From: an uncultured Collinsella sp.
GTDB lineage: Bacteria; Actinomycetota; Coriobacteriia; Coriobacteriales; Coriobacteriaceae
DNA: 64,000 nt
Assembly: GCA_900542165.1 (NCBI GenBank)
Contig: UQMM01000001.1
Location: 1 to 64,000, forward strand
Reading direction: 5' to 3'
Under the pieces are notes generated by a model. It searched no databases. It was not told the DNA's origin and saw nothing but the letters and a program-made list of their open reading frames with translations. Shown piece by piece: positions 53,363-61,596 of the stretch (position 1 is the stretch's first letter; each line of letters starts with the position of its first letter). The position numbers and the translations under genes were made by a program.

Positions 53363-55216
53363 ATGCCGCTTTTCTCGCAACATACCGCCCAGTTCTCGCC
53401 GGACGTTCCTTTGGAGGGCACCAGCTCTCGCGAGCTGCTCAAGCGGTACCAGCCGCTCGAGACACTTGCGACCGGCGGTTTTGGCTCCATCGAGATCTGC
53501 CGCGACACGCACCTGCGCCGCCGCGTCGCCATTAAGCGCATCCCCCTTATCAACGGCGCCGGCATGCCCGCCAGCGACATCATGGATGTCCTGCGCGAGG
53601 CGCACACTGCCGCCATGCTTCAACATCCCAATATCGTGCAGGTCATCGACTTTACGCACGACACAGCCTATGCCTACCTGGTTATGGAATATGTCGATGG
53701 CATGTCGCTGGCCGAGTTTTTGCACCGCGTGGACGGCCACTCACTTACCTTTGACGAGGCCGCGGCCATTGCCGATGCCCTGGGCCAGGCGCTCACCTTC
53801 GCTCATAGTAATGGCGTACTCCACCTGGACATTAAGCCCGCCAACGTGCTCATCGACCACTCGGGCAATGTAAAGCTCACCGACTTTGGCATGGCGCGAC
53901 TGTCGTCCGCCGGTGGCTTTGGCGGCTCACGCGGCGGCACCATCGGCTACATGCCGCCCGAGCAGCTCGATATCGAGACCGGCACGGTCGACGAGCGCGC
54001 CGATGTCTTTGCCCTCGCCTGTGTGATCTACGAGGGCCTGTGCGGCAGCGCTCCCTTTATGGCGGCCACGCCCGCCGACTCGCTCGACCGCATCATCGGC
54101 GGCGCCACCTATCCCAGCGAGCTGATACCACACTTTCCCCCGGGAGCCGAGGCCGCGCTCATGAGCGCGCTCTCCCCCATGCCGCAGGACCGCCCCAACA
54201 GCATCGAGGCATTTTGCGACCAGCTCCTTGCCGGTCTGGGCAGCGTGCGCGAGGGCCGTCGCAGCCTGGAGCAAATGGTTGGCGAGCTTTCGGATGACGA
54301 GCAGGAACTCGACGATATCGAGCCGTCGCACTACGAGGACGACGCCATCGAGGTCGACCCCGCACTCGGCTGGGCGGGCACGCGCTGGAGCCATGCGCGC
54401 GACTACACCATGCGCACTATCTCGGCGCTAACGTGCGGCACCTTTAGCTTTTTACTGATGCAAACGGCCGGGGTCGCGGCGCTTCCCGGCCTGGTCATTG
54501 CGGCCATCGCGATCGGAGCGGCGGCTGGCCTGGCCCCCCAGATTGGCTCGGCCATCTCGGCTGTGGGCTTTTTGGTGCTCATGGCCAACGCCACCATGCA
54601 GGCACAAGGCATCCTGTCGATGCTGCCCGTCGCGGTGATCTTTGCCGCCGCCATGTCCGGTTGGTGGATCGCCTGGGGTCGCACCGAGACTGCCGCGAGC
54701 GCCACGCTCACCTGTGCACTCGCGCTTGGCTGTCTGACCGGCAATACCTTCCTGGCAGCTGGGGTCGCCGCCGGCGTCGCGTCATTTTGGCTCGGCCCGG
54801 CAAGCGCCGCAGCGGCAACGGGCATGGGCGCGCTTTTTGCCCGTCTGGCCACGGTCGCGCTTTCAGCCGGAGGCGTACTGGGGCTCGGTAACGTTGCCGC
54901 AGCGCTGGGAGACCCACTCCTTTGGGCTGCCTTTGTGCTGGTCGCGGCAACTGCCGCAGCGTCATCTGCGCTGCTCAATGCCCATGCCAAGCGTGCCGAT
55001 CAGGGCTCAAACCTTGCCGCAATCGCCGCCATCGCTGTCACCGGCATCGGCTGCGCAGCGGCGTCCTGTCTTGCACACCATATGGAAATTGCCGGCCTTG
55101 CAGCCGCGGTCGTCGCCAAGGCGGCGGTTGCGGGAACCCTATCCTCTATAATCGTTGGGATATGCCTTTATTTGCTCGGATACCAAAGAACCTATACGGA
55201 GAGTGATCTTTCGTGA
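53363..55216 (+). CDS. Ser/Thr protein kinase with multi-helix C-terminus
   Basis: This 617-aa protein has a kinase domain at about 25-285. The glycine loop is ATGGFGSIEIC, the ATP lysine is in VAIKRIPL, the catalytic loop is HLDIKPANVL, and the metal site is LTDFGMARL. The usual HRD is HLD, so this is a non-RD kinase that may not need activation-loop phosphorylation. Residues 350-610 form about eight Ala/Gly-rich membrane helices. GAGGG precedes the ATG at 53363. It opens the cluster, overlaps the fhaA start by 4 nt, and occupies the position where other actinobacteria carry pknA. Confidence 0.87.
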   Translation: MPLFSQHTAQFSPDVPLEGTSSRELLKRYQPLETLATGGFGSIEICRDTHLRRRVAIKRIPLINGAGMPASDIMDVLREAHTAAMLQHPNIVQVIDFTHDTAYAYLVMEYVDGMSLAEFLHRVDGHSLTFDEAAAIADALGQALTFAHSNGVLHLDIKPANVLIDHSGNVKLTDFGMARLSSAGGFGGSRGGTIGYMPPEQLDIETGTVDERADVFALACVIYEGLCGSAPFMAATPADSLDRIIGGATYPSELIPHFPPGAEAALMSALSPMPQDRPNSIEAFCDQLLAGLGSVREGRRSLEQMVGELSDDEQELDDIEPSHYEDDAIEVDPALGWAGTRWSHARDYTMRTISALTCGTFSFLLMQTAGVAALPGLVIAAIAIGAAAGLAPQIGSAISAVGFLVLMANATMQAQGILSMLPVAVIFAAAMSGWWIAWGRTETAASATLTCALALGCLTGNTFLAAGVAAGVASFWLGPASAAAATGMGALFARLATVALSAGGVLGLGNVAAALGDPLLWAAFVLVAATAAASSALLNAHAKRADQGSNLAAIAAIAVTGIGCAAASCLAHHMEIAGLAAAVVAKAAVAGTLSSIIVGICLYLLGYQRTYTESDLS

Positions 55217-56223
55217 ACTTCCTGAACATCTTCGAGGACCACGTGGCCGGCATCTTCGGTGCCACCCGTGCCCCGTTCTCCTTTAAGAAGCTTGCCAAGC
55301 AGGCCGCTCGCGACATGGAGGATCAGACTCTGGTGATTAACGGCGTCAACACGGCGCCGGCACTCTATACCATCCTTATCGCCGCCGACGACGATCCCAT
55401 GCTCGCCCCGTTCTACCCCGAGCTTTCGCGCGAGGTCCGCGAGTTTGTGAAGGCGCAGGCCGAAAAGCGCCGCTATGTCTTTGTCGGCGAGCCCCTCGTG
55501 CGCTTTATGATCGATCCGCAGCTGCGCGCCGGCAAGTTCTCGGTCTTTGCCGAGAACGTCGATGCCCCCACGCTCGGCCGCCTGTACGAAGAAGAGCGCG
55601 CCTATCAAAACGGCCTGGGCCAGAACAACTCCGCGGCAAGCCGTGCCGCCAGCGCCCCGCGCGCCGGCCAGCAGCAGTTTGCTGCCCCGCAGCAGCAGCG
55701 CCCCGCCGCCATGCCCCAGCAGCAGCCGACGCCTCGCGCCGCCGCTCCCGACCCGCTTGCCGTGGCAGATCCCTTCGCGCCTAGCGTCCCCGACCCCGCC
55801 GCTCCTATCCCGGTGCCGCAGACCGTCTCGCGCGACGCGCTTGCCGGCATGGGCGGAGCCGCCGCGACCGGTGCCGCCGTGGGCCTAGGTGCCGCAGCCG
55901 GCATCGCCTCCAACATGGCGAGCACTCGTGCCCCGCAGCGCCCGCTCGCCCAGCTCGTCGACGTCGTGAGCGGCGAGAGCCATAGCATCACCTCCGCACA
56001 GGTGACCATCGGTCGCGAGCGCTCAGTTTCCGACATTGCCCTGCGCGACCCCAACGTGTCGCGCCGCCACGCCCAGCTCACCTTTACGGGCTCGGATTGG
56101 TCGATCGAGGACCTCAATTCCACCAACGGCACGCTCGTCAACAACCGCCGCATTACGCGCTGCCCGCTGCGCAACGGCGATCTGCTGACGTTTGGCCTGA
56201 GCACCTTTGAATTTAGGGGATAG
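55213..56223 (+). CDS. fhaA: FhaA: DUF3662 and FHA domain protein
   Basis: This 336-aa protein has a DUF3662 domain at about 1-125 and a Gln/Pro/Ala-rich linker (about 135-230). A C-terminal FHA domain (about 245-336) carries the phosphothreonine residues in IGRERSVSDIAL, VSRRHAQLTF and LNSTNGTLVNN. FhaA binds phosphorylated kinase partners and cell-wall proteins in mycobacteria. The GTG start overlaps the kinase stop (GTGA). The next gene is fhaB. Confidence 0.93.
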   Translation: MNFLNIFEDHVAGIFGATRAPFSFKKLAKQAARDMEDQTLVINGVNTAPALYTILIAADDDPMLAPFYPELSREVREFVKAQAEKRRYVFVGEPLVRFMIDPQLRAGKFSVFAENVDAPTLGRLYEEERAYQNGLGQNNSAASRAASAPRAGQQQFAAPQQQRPAAMPQQQPTPRAAAPDPLAVADPFAPSVPDPAAPIPVPQTVSRDALAGMGGAAATGAAVGLGAAAGIASNMASTRAPQRPLAQLVDVVSGESHSITSAQVTIGRERSVSDIALRDPNVSRRHAQLTFTGSDWSIEDLNSTNGTLVNNRRITRCPLRNGDLLTFGLSTFEFRG

Positions 56224-56229
56224 TCGCTT

Positions 56230-56646
56230 ATGAACATCGATATCGTCCTTTTTGCAGGCCGCATCGTCCTGGTCGCCCTGCTCTATATCTTCCTGTTCGC
56301 CGTCATGAAGACCGGCGTGGGACTTGTGCGCGGGCAGCGCCGCGACTCGGCTATCTGGACGATTGATGTGGACAAGGGTCCGCGCGGTATCCGCGGCATC
56401 CACGTAGACATGCTCGGCCCCGTCATCGTCGGTCGCTCGCCATCTTCGGACATCTGCATCAACGAACCGTTCGTCTCGGCCTCACATGCGCGCTTTTCGC
56501 TGCAGGGCCCGGCGCTCATCATCGAGGACCTCAACTCGCTTAACGGCACGCTCGTCAACGGCCGCCAGCTTGTTGAGCCCGCAACGCTGCGCGAGGGCGA
56601 CGAAGTCCAGATTGGCGACGTGGTCATGAAGGTGAACCGTCGATGA
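56230..56646 (+). CDS. fhaB: FhaB: membrane-anchored FHA domain protein
   Basis: This 138-aa protein has one membrane helix at about 5-28 and an FHA domain at about 60-138: VGRSPSSDICI, VSASHARFSL and LNSLNGTLVNG. The same layout is found in mycobacterial FhaB/FipA, which links phosphorylated PbpA- and FtsZ-related partners. AGGGGATAG precedes the ATG. Its stop overlaps the pstP start (ATGA). Confidence 0.93.
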   Translation: MNIDIVLFAGRIVLVALLYIFLFAVMKTGVGLVRGQRRDSAIWTIDVDKGPRGIRGIHVDMLGPVIVGRSPSSDICINEPFVSASHARFSLQGPALIIEDLNSLNGTLVNGRQLVEPATLREGDEVQIGDVVMKVNRR

Positions 56647-58577
56647 TCGACGAGGAGAACAAGTCCGCAACTATGACCGAGGCACCGGCCGCCGCCACAG
56701 CTGCGCCGGCCCACGCCGCTCCGGCGGGCTCCGCACCCGTGGAGCCCGAGGACACCGTGTTCTCCCTGCCTCTTTCGCATGTAACGCATGATATTTCGGA
56801 TCTCGCCGATAACGAGGACGAAGAGGATGCCGTAGCGGCGCCCATCGGCGCACATGCTGCGGAACAGCCCACAGCGCCCGAAGCAACCCCGGCGCCGGCT
56901 CACTTTGCAGAGCCCGTCGCCGCGGCAATCAACGAGAGCGCTGCGGTGTTTGCGGCACCCGAGCCCGCCGCGCCGGCGTTTCCCATAGCCCCGGCATCCG
57001 AGGTTGCGCCCGCGTCTACGCCGGCGCCCGAGGCGGGGACATCCCCCGAGGACGGCCCTGCACCCAAGACCCCGCAGCCTGCGCCCGCAAGCGAGTCCGA
57101 TGCCGTGGCCGAGCCCGCCACCCAGTCGCAAAACACGCCCGCGCCGTCGCACTTTGCGACGCCCGAGCCTATAGACGTCAGCCCGCAAGATGACGAGTCG
57201 ACCGCCCGCGTGTCCGAGGAGCCCGACTCCCCGGACACCGGCGATTCCGAATCAAACGCCGAGACCGACACCGTCTCTCCCGGTGACACTGCCGAGATCG
57301 ACGTTGCCGCCGTTGAGGCCAAGCTCAAAGACCCCGGCTCGACCATGAGCTTTGAGCCCCTGACCGAGGAACGCATCGAGACCGACTCGACCTATGATGC
57401 CGGCACCACCACGCAACTCATGTGGGGCGCCCGCTCTGACGTTGGCTGCGTGCGCCCGCACAACGAGGATTCCTACCTGGTGCAGTCGCCGCTCTTTTGC
57501 GTATGCGACGGCATGGGTGGTCACGCTGCCGGCGAGGTGGCCTCTTCTATCGCTGTCGAGACCATCGCCAAGACAGCTCCTCAGTCTGCCGACGCCGCAC
57601 GCCTGGCGGCAGCCGTCGAGGCCGCTAACGCCGCCGTAATCGAAGCCGCCTTGAATGGCCTGGGCAAGCCCGGCATGGGCTGCACAGCCACTTGCGCCTA
57701 TATCGAAAACGACACGCTCGCCATCGCCCACGTGGGCGACTCGCGCGCCTACCTGCTCCACGAGGGCACGCTCATCCGCGTGACCCGCGACCACTCCTAT
57801 GTGGAAGAACTCGTGGACGCCGGCGAGATTACGGCAGACGAGGCTCGCGTCCACCCCAACCGTTCGGTCATCACCCGTGCGCTGGGCTCGGACCCTGCCA
57901 TGTATGCCGACCACTTCACCCTGCATATCGAGGAAGGCGACCGCCTGATCCTGTGCTCCGACGGCCTTTCAAGCATGATTCCCGATAGCGATATCGAGAA
58001 CATCGCCACGCAGTCCTCAACCGCGCAAATCTGCGTCGACAACCTAGTGGACGCGGCGCTTGCCGCCGGCGGCCACGACAACGTGACCGTAGTAGTCGTT
58101 GACCTGGTTGACGATGGCGTTATGCGCGAGGCGCAACGCGTGCGTCGCCGCAACATTACTATCGCCACCATTCTGGCCCTCGTCTTTGTGCTGGTAGCAG
58201 GCATCTGGGCATACACGGGCGTCACCGGCTCCTATTACTTGGGAACCTACCACGGCAATGTCGCCGTCTGGCGCGGCCTACCCGGCAAGACGCTCGGGGT
58301 CGAGCTCCACTGGCTCGAGAGCGAAACCAGCATCAAGCTGTCCGACCTGCCCGAAGACACGCAAAACCGCCTAAAGGCAGGCATTCCGCAAACGAGTGTC
58401 GACGATGCGCAGGACACCATTTCCAAGTACCGCCATCAGATTGACGAGGAGCAGACCCGTCAGGTGATTGACGCGCAAACGATTCGCGACAACACCGATC
58501 AGGAATCCACCTCCGAGTCAGATTCCGAGAAAACCGCCGAACAGTCAGCCGAGGCCGAAGCCTCCGATAAGAATTAG
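56643..58577 (+). CDS. pstP: PP2C-type Ser/Thr phosphatase PstP with long N-tail
   Basis: This 644-aa protein has an Ala/Pro/Glu/Ser-rich N-terminal region of about 255 residues, far longer than in mycobacterial PstP. The PP2C domain follows (about 258-495) with SDVGCVRPHNEDSYLV, CDGMGGHAAGEVAS, AHVGDSRAYLL and GGHDNVTVVVVD. A membrane helix (about 503-523) and an external domain end the chain. All metal-binding aspartates are present. It reverses the action of the local kinases. The N-tail is not predicted to fold and might be phosphorylated or bound by the FHA proteins; that is conjecture. Confidence 0.92.
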   Translation: MIDEENKSATMTEAPAAATAAPAHAAPAGSAPVEPEDTVFSLPLSHVTHDISDLADNEDEEDAVAAPIGAHAAEQPTAPEATPAPAHFAEPVAAAINESAAVFAAPEPAAPAFPIAPASEVAPASTPAPEAGTSPEDGPAPKTPQPAPASESDAVAEPATQSQNTPAPSHFATPEPIDVSPQDDESTARVSEEPDSPDTGDSESNAETDTVSPGDTAEIDVAAVEAKLKDPGSTMSFEPLTEERIETDSTYDAGTTTQLMWGARSDVGCVRPHNEDSYLVQSPLFCVCDGMGGHAAGEVASSIAVETIAKTAPQSADAARLAAAVEAANAAVIEAALNGLGKPGMGCTATCAYIENDTLAIAHVGDSRAYLLHEGTLIRVTRDHSYVEELVDAGEITADEARVHPNRSVITRALGSDPAMYADHFTLHIEEGDRLILCSDGLSSMIPDSDIENIATQSSTAQICVDNLVDAALAAGGHDNVTVVVVDLVDDGVMREAQRVRRRNITIATILALVFVLVAGIWAYTGVTGSYYLGTYHGNVAVWRGLPGKTLGVELHWLESETSIKLSDLPEDTQNRLKAGIPQTSVDDAQDTISKYRHQIDEEQTRQVIDAQTIRDNTDQESTSESDSEKTAEQSAEAEASDKN

Positions 58578-58593
58578 AAAGGGAGTGCCGCTT

Positions 58594-61464
58594 ATGAGTC
58601 GCCGCAACACCGAACTGCTCTTGCTCATCGCCTCGGCGTTCCCCGTCATCCTGCTCTATGCGATGTACGTGCTCACCGCGGGTGCCACGATTTCCTTTGA
58701 GACGCTCGCCGTGCCGATCGGCCTGTTCGCCGCCTTCGCCGCGGCGCATATCGCCGTGCGCATCCTGGCGCCCGGCGCCGACCCCGCCATCCTGCCCATC
58801 GTCTTTGTGCTCTCGGGCATCGGCATCACATTCGTGACGCGCTTGGCCCCCGACCTCGCCATCTCGCAGCTCATCATCTTGTTTGTCTCGGTGGCGCTCA
58901 TGGTGGGAACGCTCGCGCTGGTCAAGAACCTCGACGTGGTCATGCGCTACAAGTACACCTTTGGCATTATCGGCATCATCCTGCTGATGCTGCCGATCTT
59001 TATCGGCACCACGATCTCGGGCTCCAAGCTGTGGATTCGCATCGCGGGCTTCACCATCCAGCCCGGCGAGTTCGCCAAGGTCTTCATCGTCCTGTTCCTG
59101 GCAGGCTATCTGGCCGAGAACCGCGAGCTGCTCTCCATCTCCAACCGCAAGATCCTGGGCCTCAAGATTCCGCGCTTCCGCCTGCTGCTGCCGCTGTTTG
59201 CCGTGTGGGGCGTGTGCCTGCTCGTCGTCGTCTTCGAACGCGACCTGGGTTCGGCCGTGCTGTTCTACACCATCTTCTTGCCGATGCTCTACGTTGCCAC
59301 GGGGCGCTTTTCGTATGTCGTTATCGGCCTTGCGCTGCTAGCCGTTGGAGCCGTGGGCGCCTACAAGTTCCTGTCGCACGTGCAGGTGCGCTTTCAGGTC
59401 TGGGTCGATCCGTTTAAGGACGCCCAGGGCCAGGGCTACCAGATCGTACAGTCGCTTTACTCGCTGGCTGACGGCGGCCTGGTTGGCGTCGGCATCGGCA
59501 ACGGCATGGCAAACAACATCCCCGTCGTCGAGTCCGACTTTATCTTCTCGGCTATCGGCGAGGAAATGGGCCTTTTGGGCGGCGGCGCCGTGCTCATCCT
59601 GTTTATGCTTTTTGCCGTGCGTGGCCTCACCACGGCCGCCCGCGCCAAGTCCGACCTTGCCGCCTTTAGCGCGACCGGCCTTACGGCGGCCATCAGCTTC
59701 CAGGCATTCTTAATCGTTGGCGGCGTAACCCGCCTGATCCCGCTGACCGGCGTCACCCTGCCCTTTATGAGCCAGGGCGGCTCCTCGCTGCTGGCGAGCT
59801 TTATCATCGTCGCGCTGCTGCTGCGCGCCGGCGACGAGGCAACCGGACGCGAAGCCGAGCTCACCGGCACCGGCACCATGGCCGCCATCACCAATGACCA
59901 GCTCGCATCCGCCGCTGCCCCGACCGGTACGCGTTTTGCCAGCGCACCCACCTACAGCCACGGCAACCACTCCGTGGGTTCTCGCATGCGCCGTCGCCTG
60001 CTCGACACGCCAGAGTCCGGCGTGCTCGGCCGCGTGGCACTTGCCAACCGTCTGACTCGTGCCGTGTTTACCTTTACGGCGCTGTTCGCCATCCTTATCG
60101 GCAACCTCACCTATGTCCAGGTCATCAAGGCGAAGGACTATCAGGACATGCCGACCAACAACCACACCATCGCCCGCTCCAAGTACATCCAGCGTGGCTC
60201 CATCATCACGTCCGATGGCGTGACGCTAGCCGAGTCGCTGCAGCAGGAGGACGGAACCTACGCCCGCTCCTACCCCAACGGCAACATGGCCGCGCACGTG
60301 GTGGGCTACGTGAGCCAGCAATACGGCACCGCCGGCATCGAGAGCGTCATGAACGATACGCTCACCGGCTCCAAGGATTACTCCAGCTGGAACAACGCCA
60401 TCGCGTCGCTCGCAGGGCAGACCCAGCCGGGCAATACCGCCAAGCTCACCATCGACTCGCGCATCCAGACGGCTGCCGAGCAGGCGCTCAAGGGCTTTAA
60501 GGGCGCTGTGGTGGTCATGGATCCGCGCACCGGTGCGGTCCTTGCGTGCGCAAGCTCGCCCACTTACGACAACACCAACATCGATGCGCTGCTCCAGTCA
60601 GGCGGCGGCGAGGACGGCTCCATGTACGACCGTGCCATGGACGCGCTGTACACCCCGGGCTCGACCTTTAAGGTCGTCACACTCTCCGCGGCACTCGAAA
60701 CCGGCACCGCCAGCCTTACCAGCACGTACCAGGCGCCCGGCTCCATGGATATTGGCAACGCGCCGGTCACCAACTCTGCCAACGAGAGCTACGGCACCAT
60801 CAGCCTGCAGCAGGCCTTCGCCGTGTCGTCCAACGTCGTCTTTGGCCAGGTGGCAAACGAGGTCGGTGCCAGCTCGCTCGTCCAGTTTGCCAACGCCTTT
60901 GGCTACGGTCAAAAGCTCGGTCAGGATCTGACCACCGCGGCTTCCATCATGGCCGACCCGTCGCTTATGACCGAGTGGGAGACCGCTTGGGCAGGCGCCG
61001 GCCAGCCCGTCGGCATGGACCACACGCCTGGCCCGCAGACCACCGTTATGCAGAATTGCGTGATCGCTGCCGCTATCGCCAACAGCGGCGTGGTCATGGA
61101 CCCGTTCTTTGTGTCCCAGATACTCGCCCCGGACGGAACCGTGGTTAAGACTACGCAGTCCCGCTCGCTGGGCCAGGCTGTCAGCTCTGCCACGGCCGAC
61201 CAGGTCAAGCAGGCCATGCTCGCCGTCGTCCAGTCCGGCACCGGCACCGATGCCCAGATTCCGGGCGTCAAGGTTGCCGGCAAGACCGGTTCGGCCGAGA
61301 CCGGCGGCACCAACGTCAACTCTATGTTTGTTGGCTTTGCACCTTACGATTCACCCACGGTTGCCATCTCGGTGGCCTTGGAGGATTTCGACAAGCATGA
61401 CGTCGAGGCCGCCAAGATCGCCGGTATCGTCCTGACCGCGGCGCTCGCCGCACAGGGAGCGTGA
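58594..61464 (+). CDS. RodA-PbpA fusion: SEDS polymerase with class B PBP
   Basis: This 956-aa single frame holds both halves of a peptidoglycan synthase. Residues 1-430 are a SEDS glycosyltransferase with about ten helices, the WVDPFKDAQGQGYQIVQS loop, ESDFIFSAIGEEMGLLG and FMSQGGSS. A linker of about 45 residues leads to a membrane helix (about 490-512). A class B penicillin-binding protein follows, with the transpeptidase motifs STFK (GSTFKVVTLSAA), SSN (AVSSNVVFG) and KTG (VAGKTGSAET). In other actinobacteria rodA and pbpA are adjacent separate genes in the same order, so this fits a gene fusion. GAAAGGGAG precedes the ATG at 58594. Confidence 0.93.
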   Translation: MSRRNTELLLLIASAFPVILLYAMYVLTAGATISFETLAVPIGLFAAFAAAHIAVRILAPGADPAILPIVFVLSGIGITFVTRLAPDLAISQLIILFVSVALMVGTLALVKNLDVVMRYKYTFGIIGIILLMLPIFIGTTISGSKLWIRIAGFTIQPGEFAKVFIVLFLAGYLAENRELLSISNRKILGLKIPRFRLLLPLFAVWGVCLLVVVFERDLGSAVLFYTIFLPMLYVATGRFSYVVIGLALLAVGAVGAYKFLSHVQVRFQVWVDPFKDAQGQGYQIVQSLYSLADGGLVGVGIGNGMANNIPVVESDFIFSAIGEEMGLLGGGAVLILFMLFAVRGLTTAARAKSDLAAFSATGLTAAISFQAFLIVGGVTRLIPLTGVTLPFMSQGGSSLLASFIIVALLLRAGDEATGREAELTGTGTMAAITNDQLASAAAPTGTRFASAPTYSHGNHSVGSRMRRRLLDTPESGVLGRVALANRLTRAVFTFTALFAILIGNLTYVQVIKAKDYQDMPTNNHTIARSKYIQRGSIITSDGVTLAESLQQEDGTYARSYPNGNMAAHVVGYVSQQYGTAGIESVMNDTLTGSKDYSSWNNAIASLAGQTQPGNTAKLTIDSRIQTAAEQALKGFKGAVVVMDPRTGAVLACASSPTYDNTNIDALLQSGGGEDGSMYDRAMDALYTPGSTFKVVTLSAALETGTASLTSTYQAPGSMDIGNAPVTNSANESYGTISLQQAFAVSSNVVFGQVANEVGASSLVQFANAFGYGQKLGQDLTTAASIMADPSLMTEWETAWAGAGQPVGMDHTPGPQTTVMQNCVIAAAIANSGVVMDPFFVSQILAPDGTVVKTTQSRSLGQAVSSATADQVKQAMLAVVQSGTGTDAQIPGVKVAGKTGSAETGGTNVNSMFVGFAPYDSPTVAISVALEDFDKHDVEAAKIAGIVLTAALAAQGA

Positions 61465-61596
61465 TGCCCATGATCAAAGCGGATACTTGGGGCGCGCCGC
61501 GGCCGATGAGCTAGCGGCAACGCGCCACACGGCCCCAGCGGCCACACATTTGGTACTACACACATCGTTGAGCGAATAGTTATGTTAGGAGCAGGA

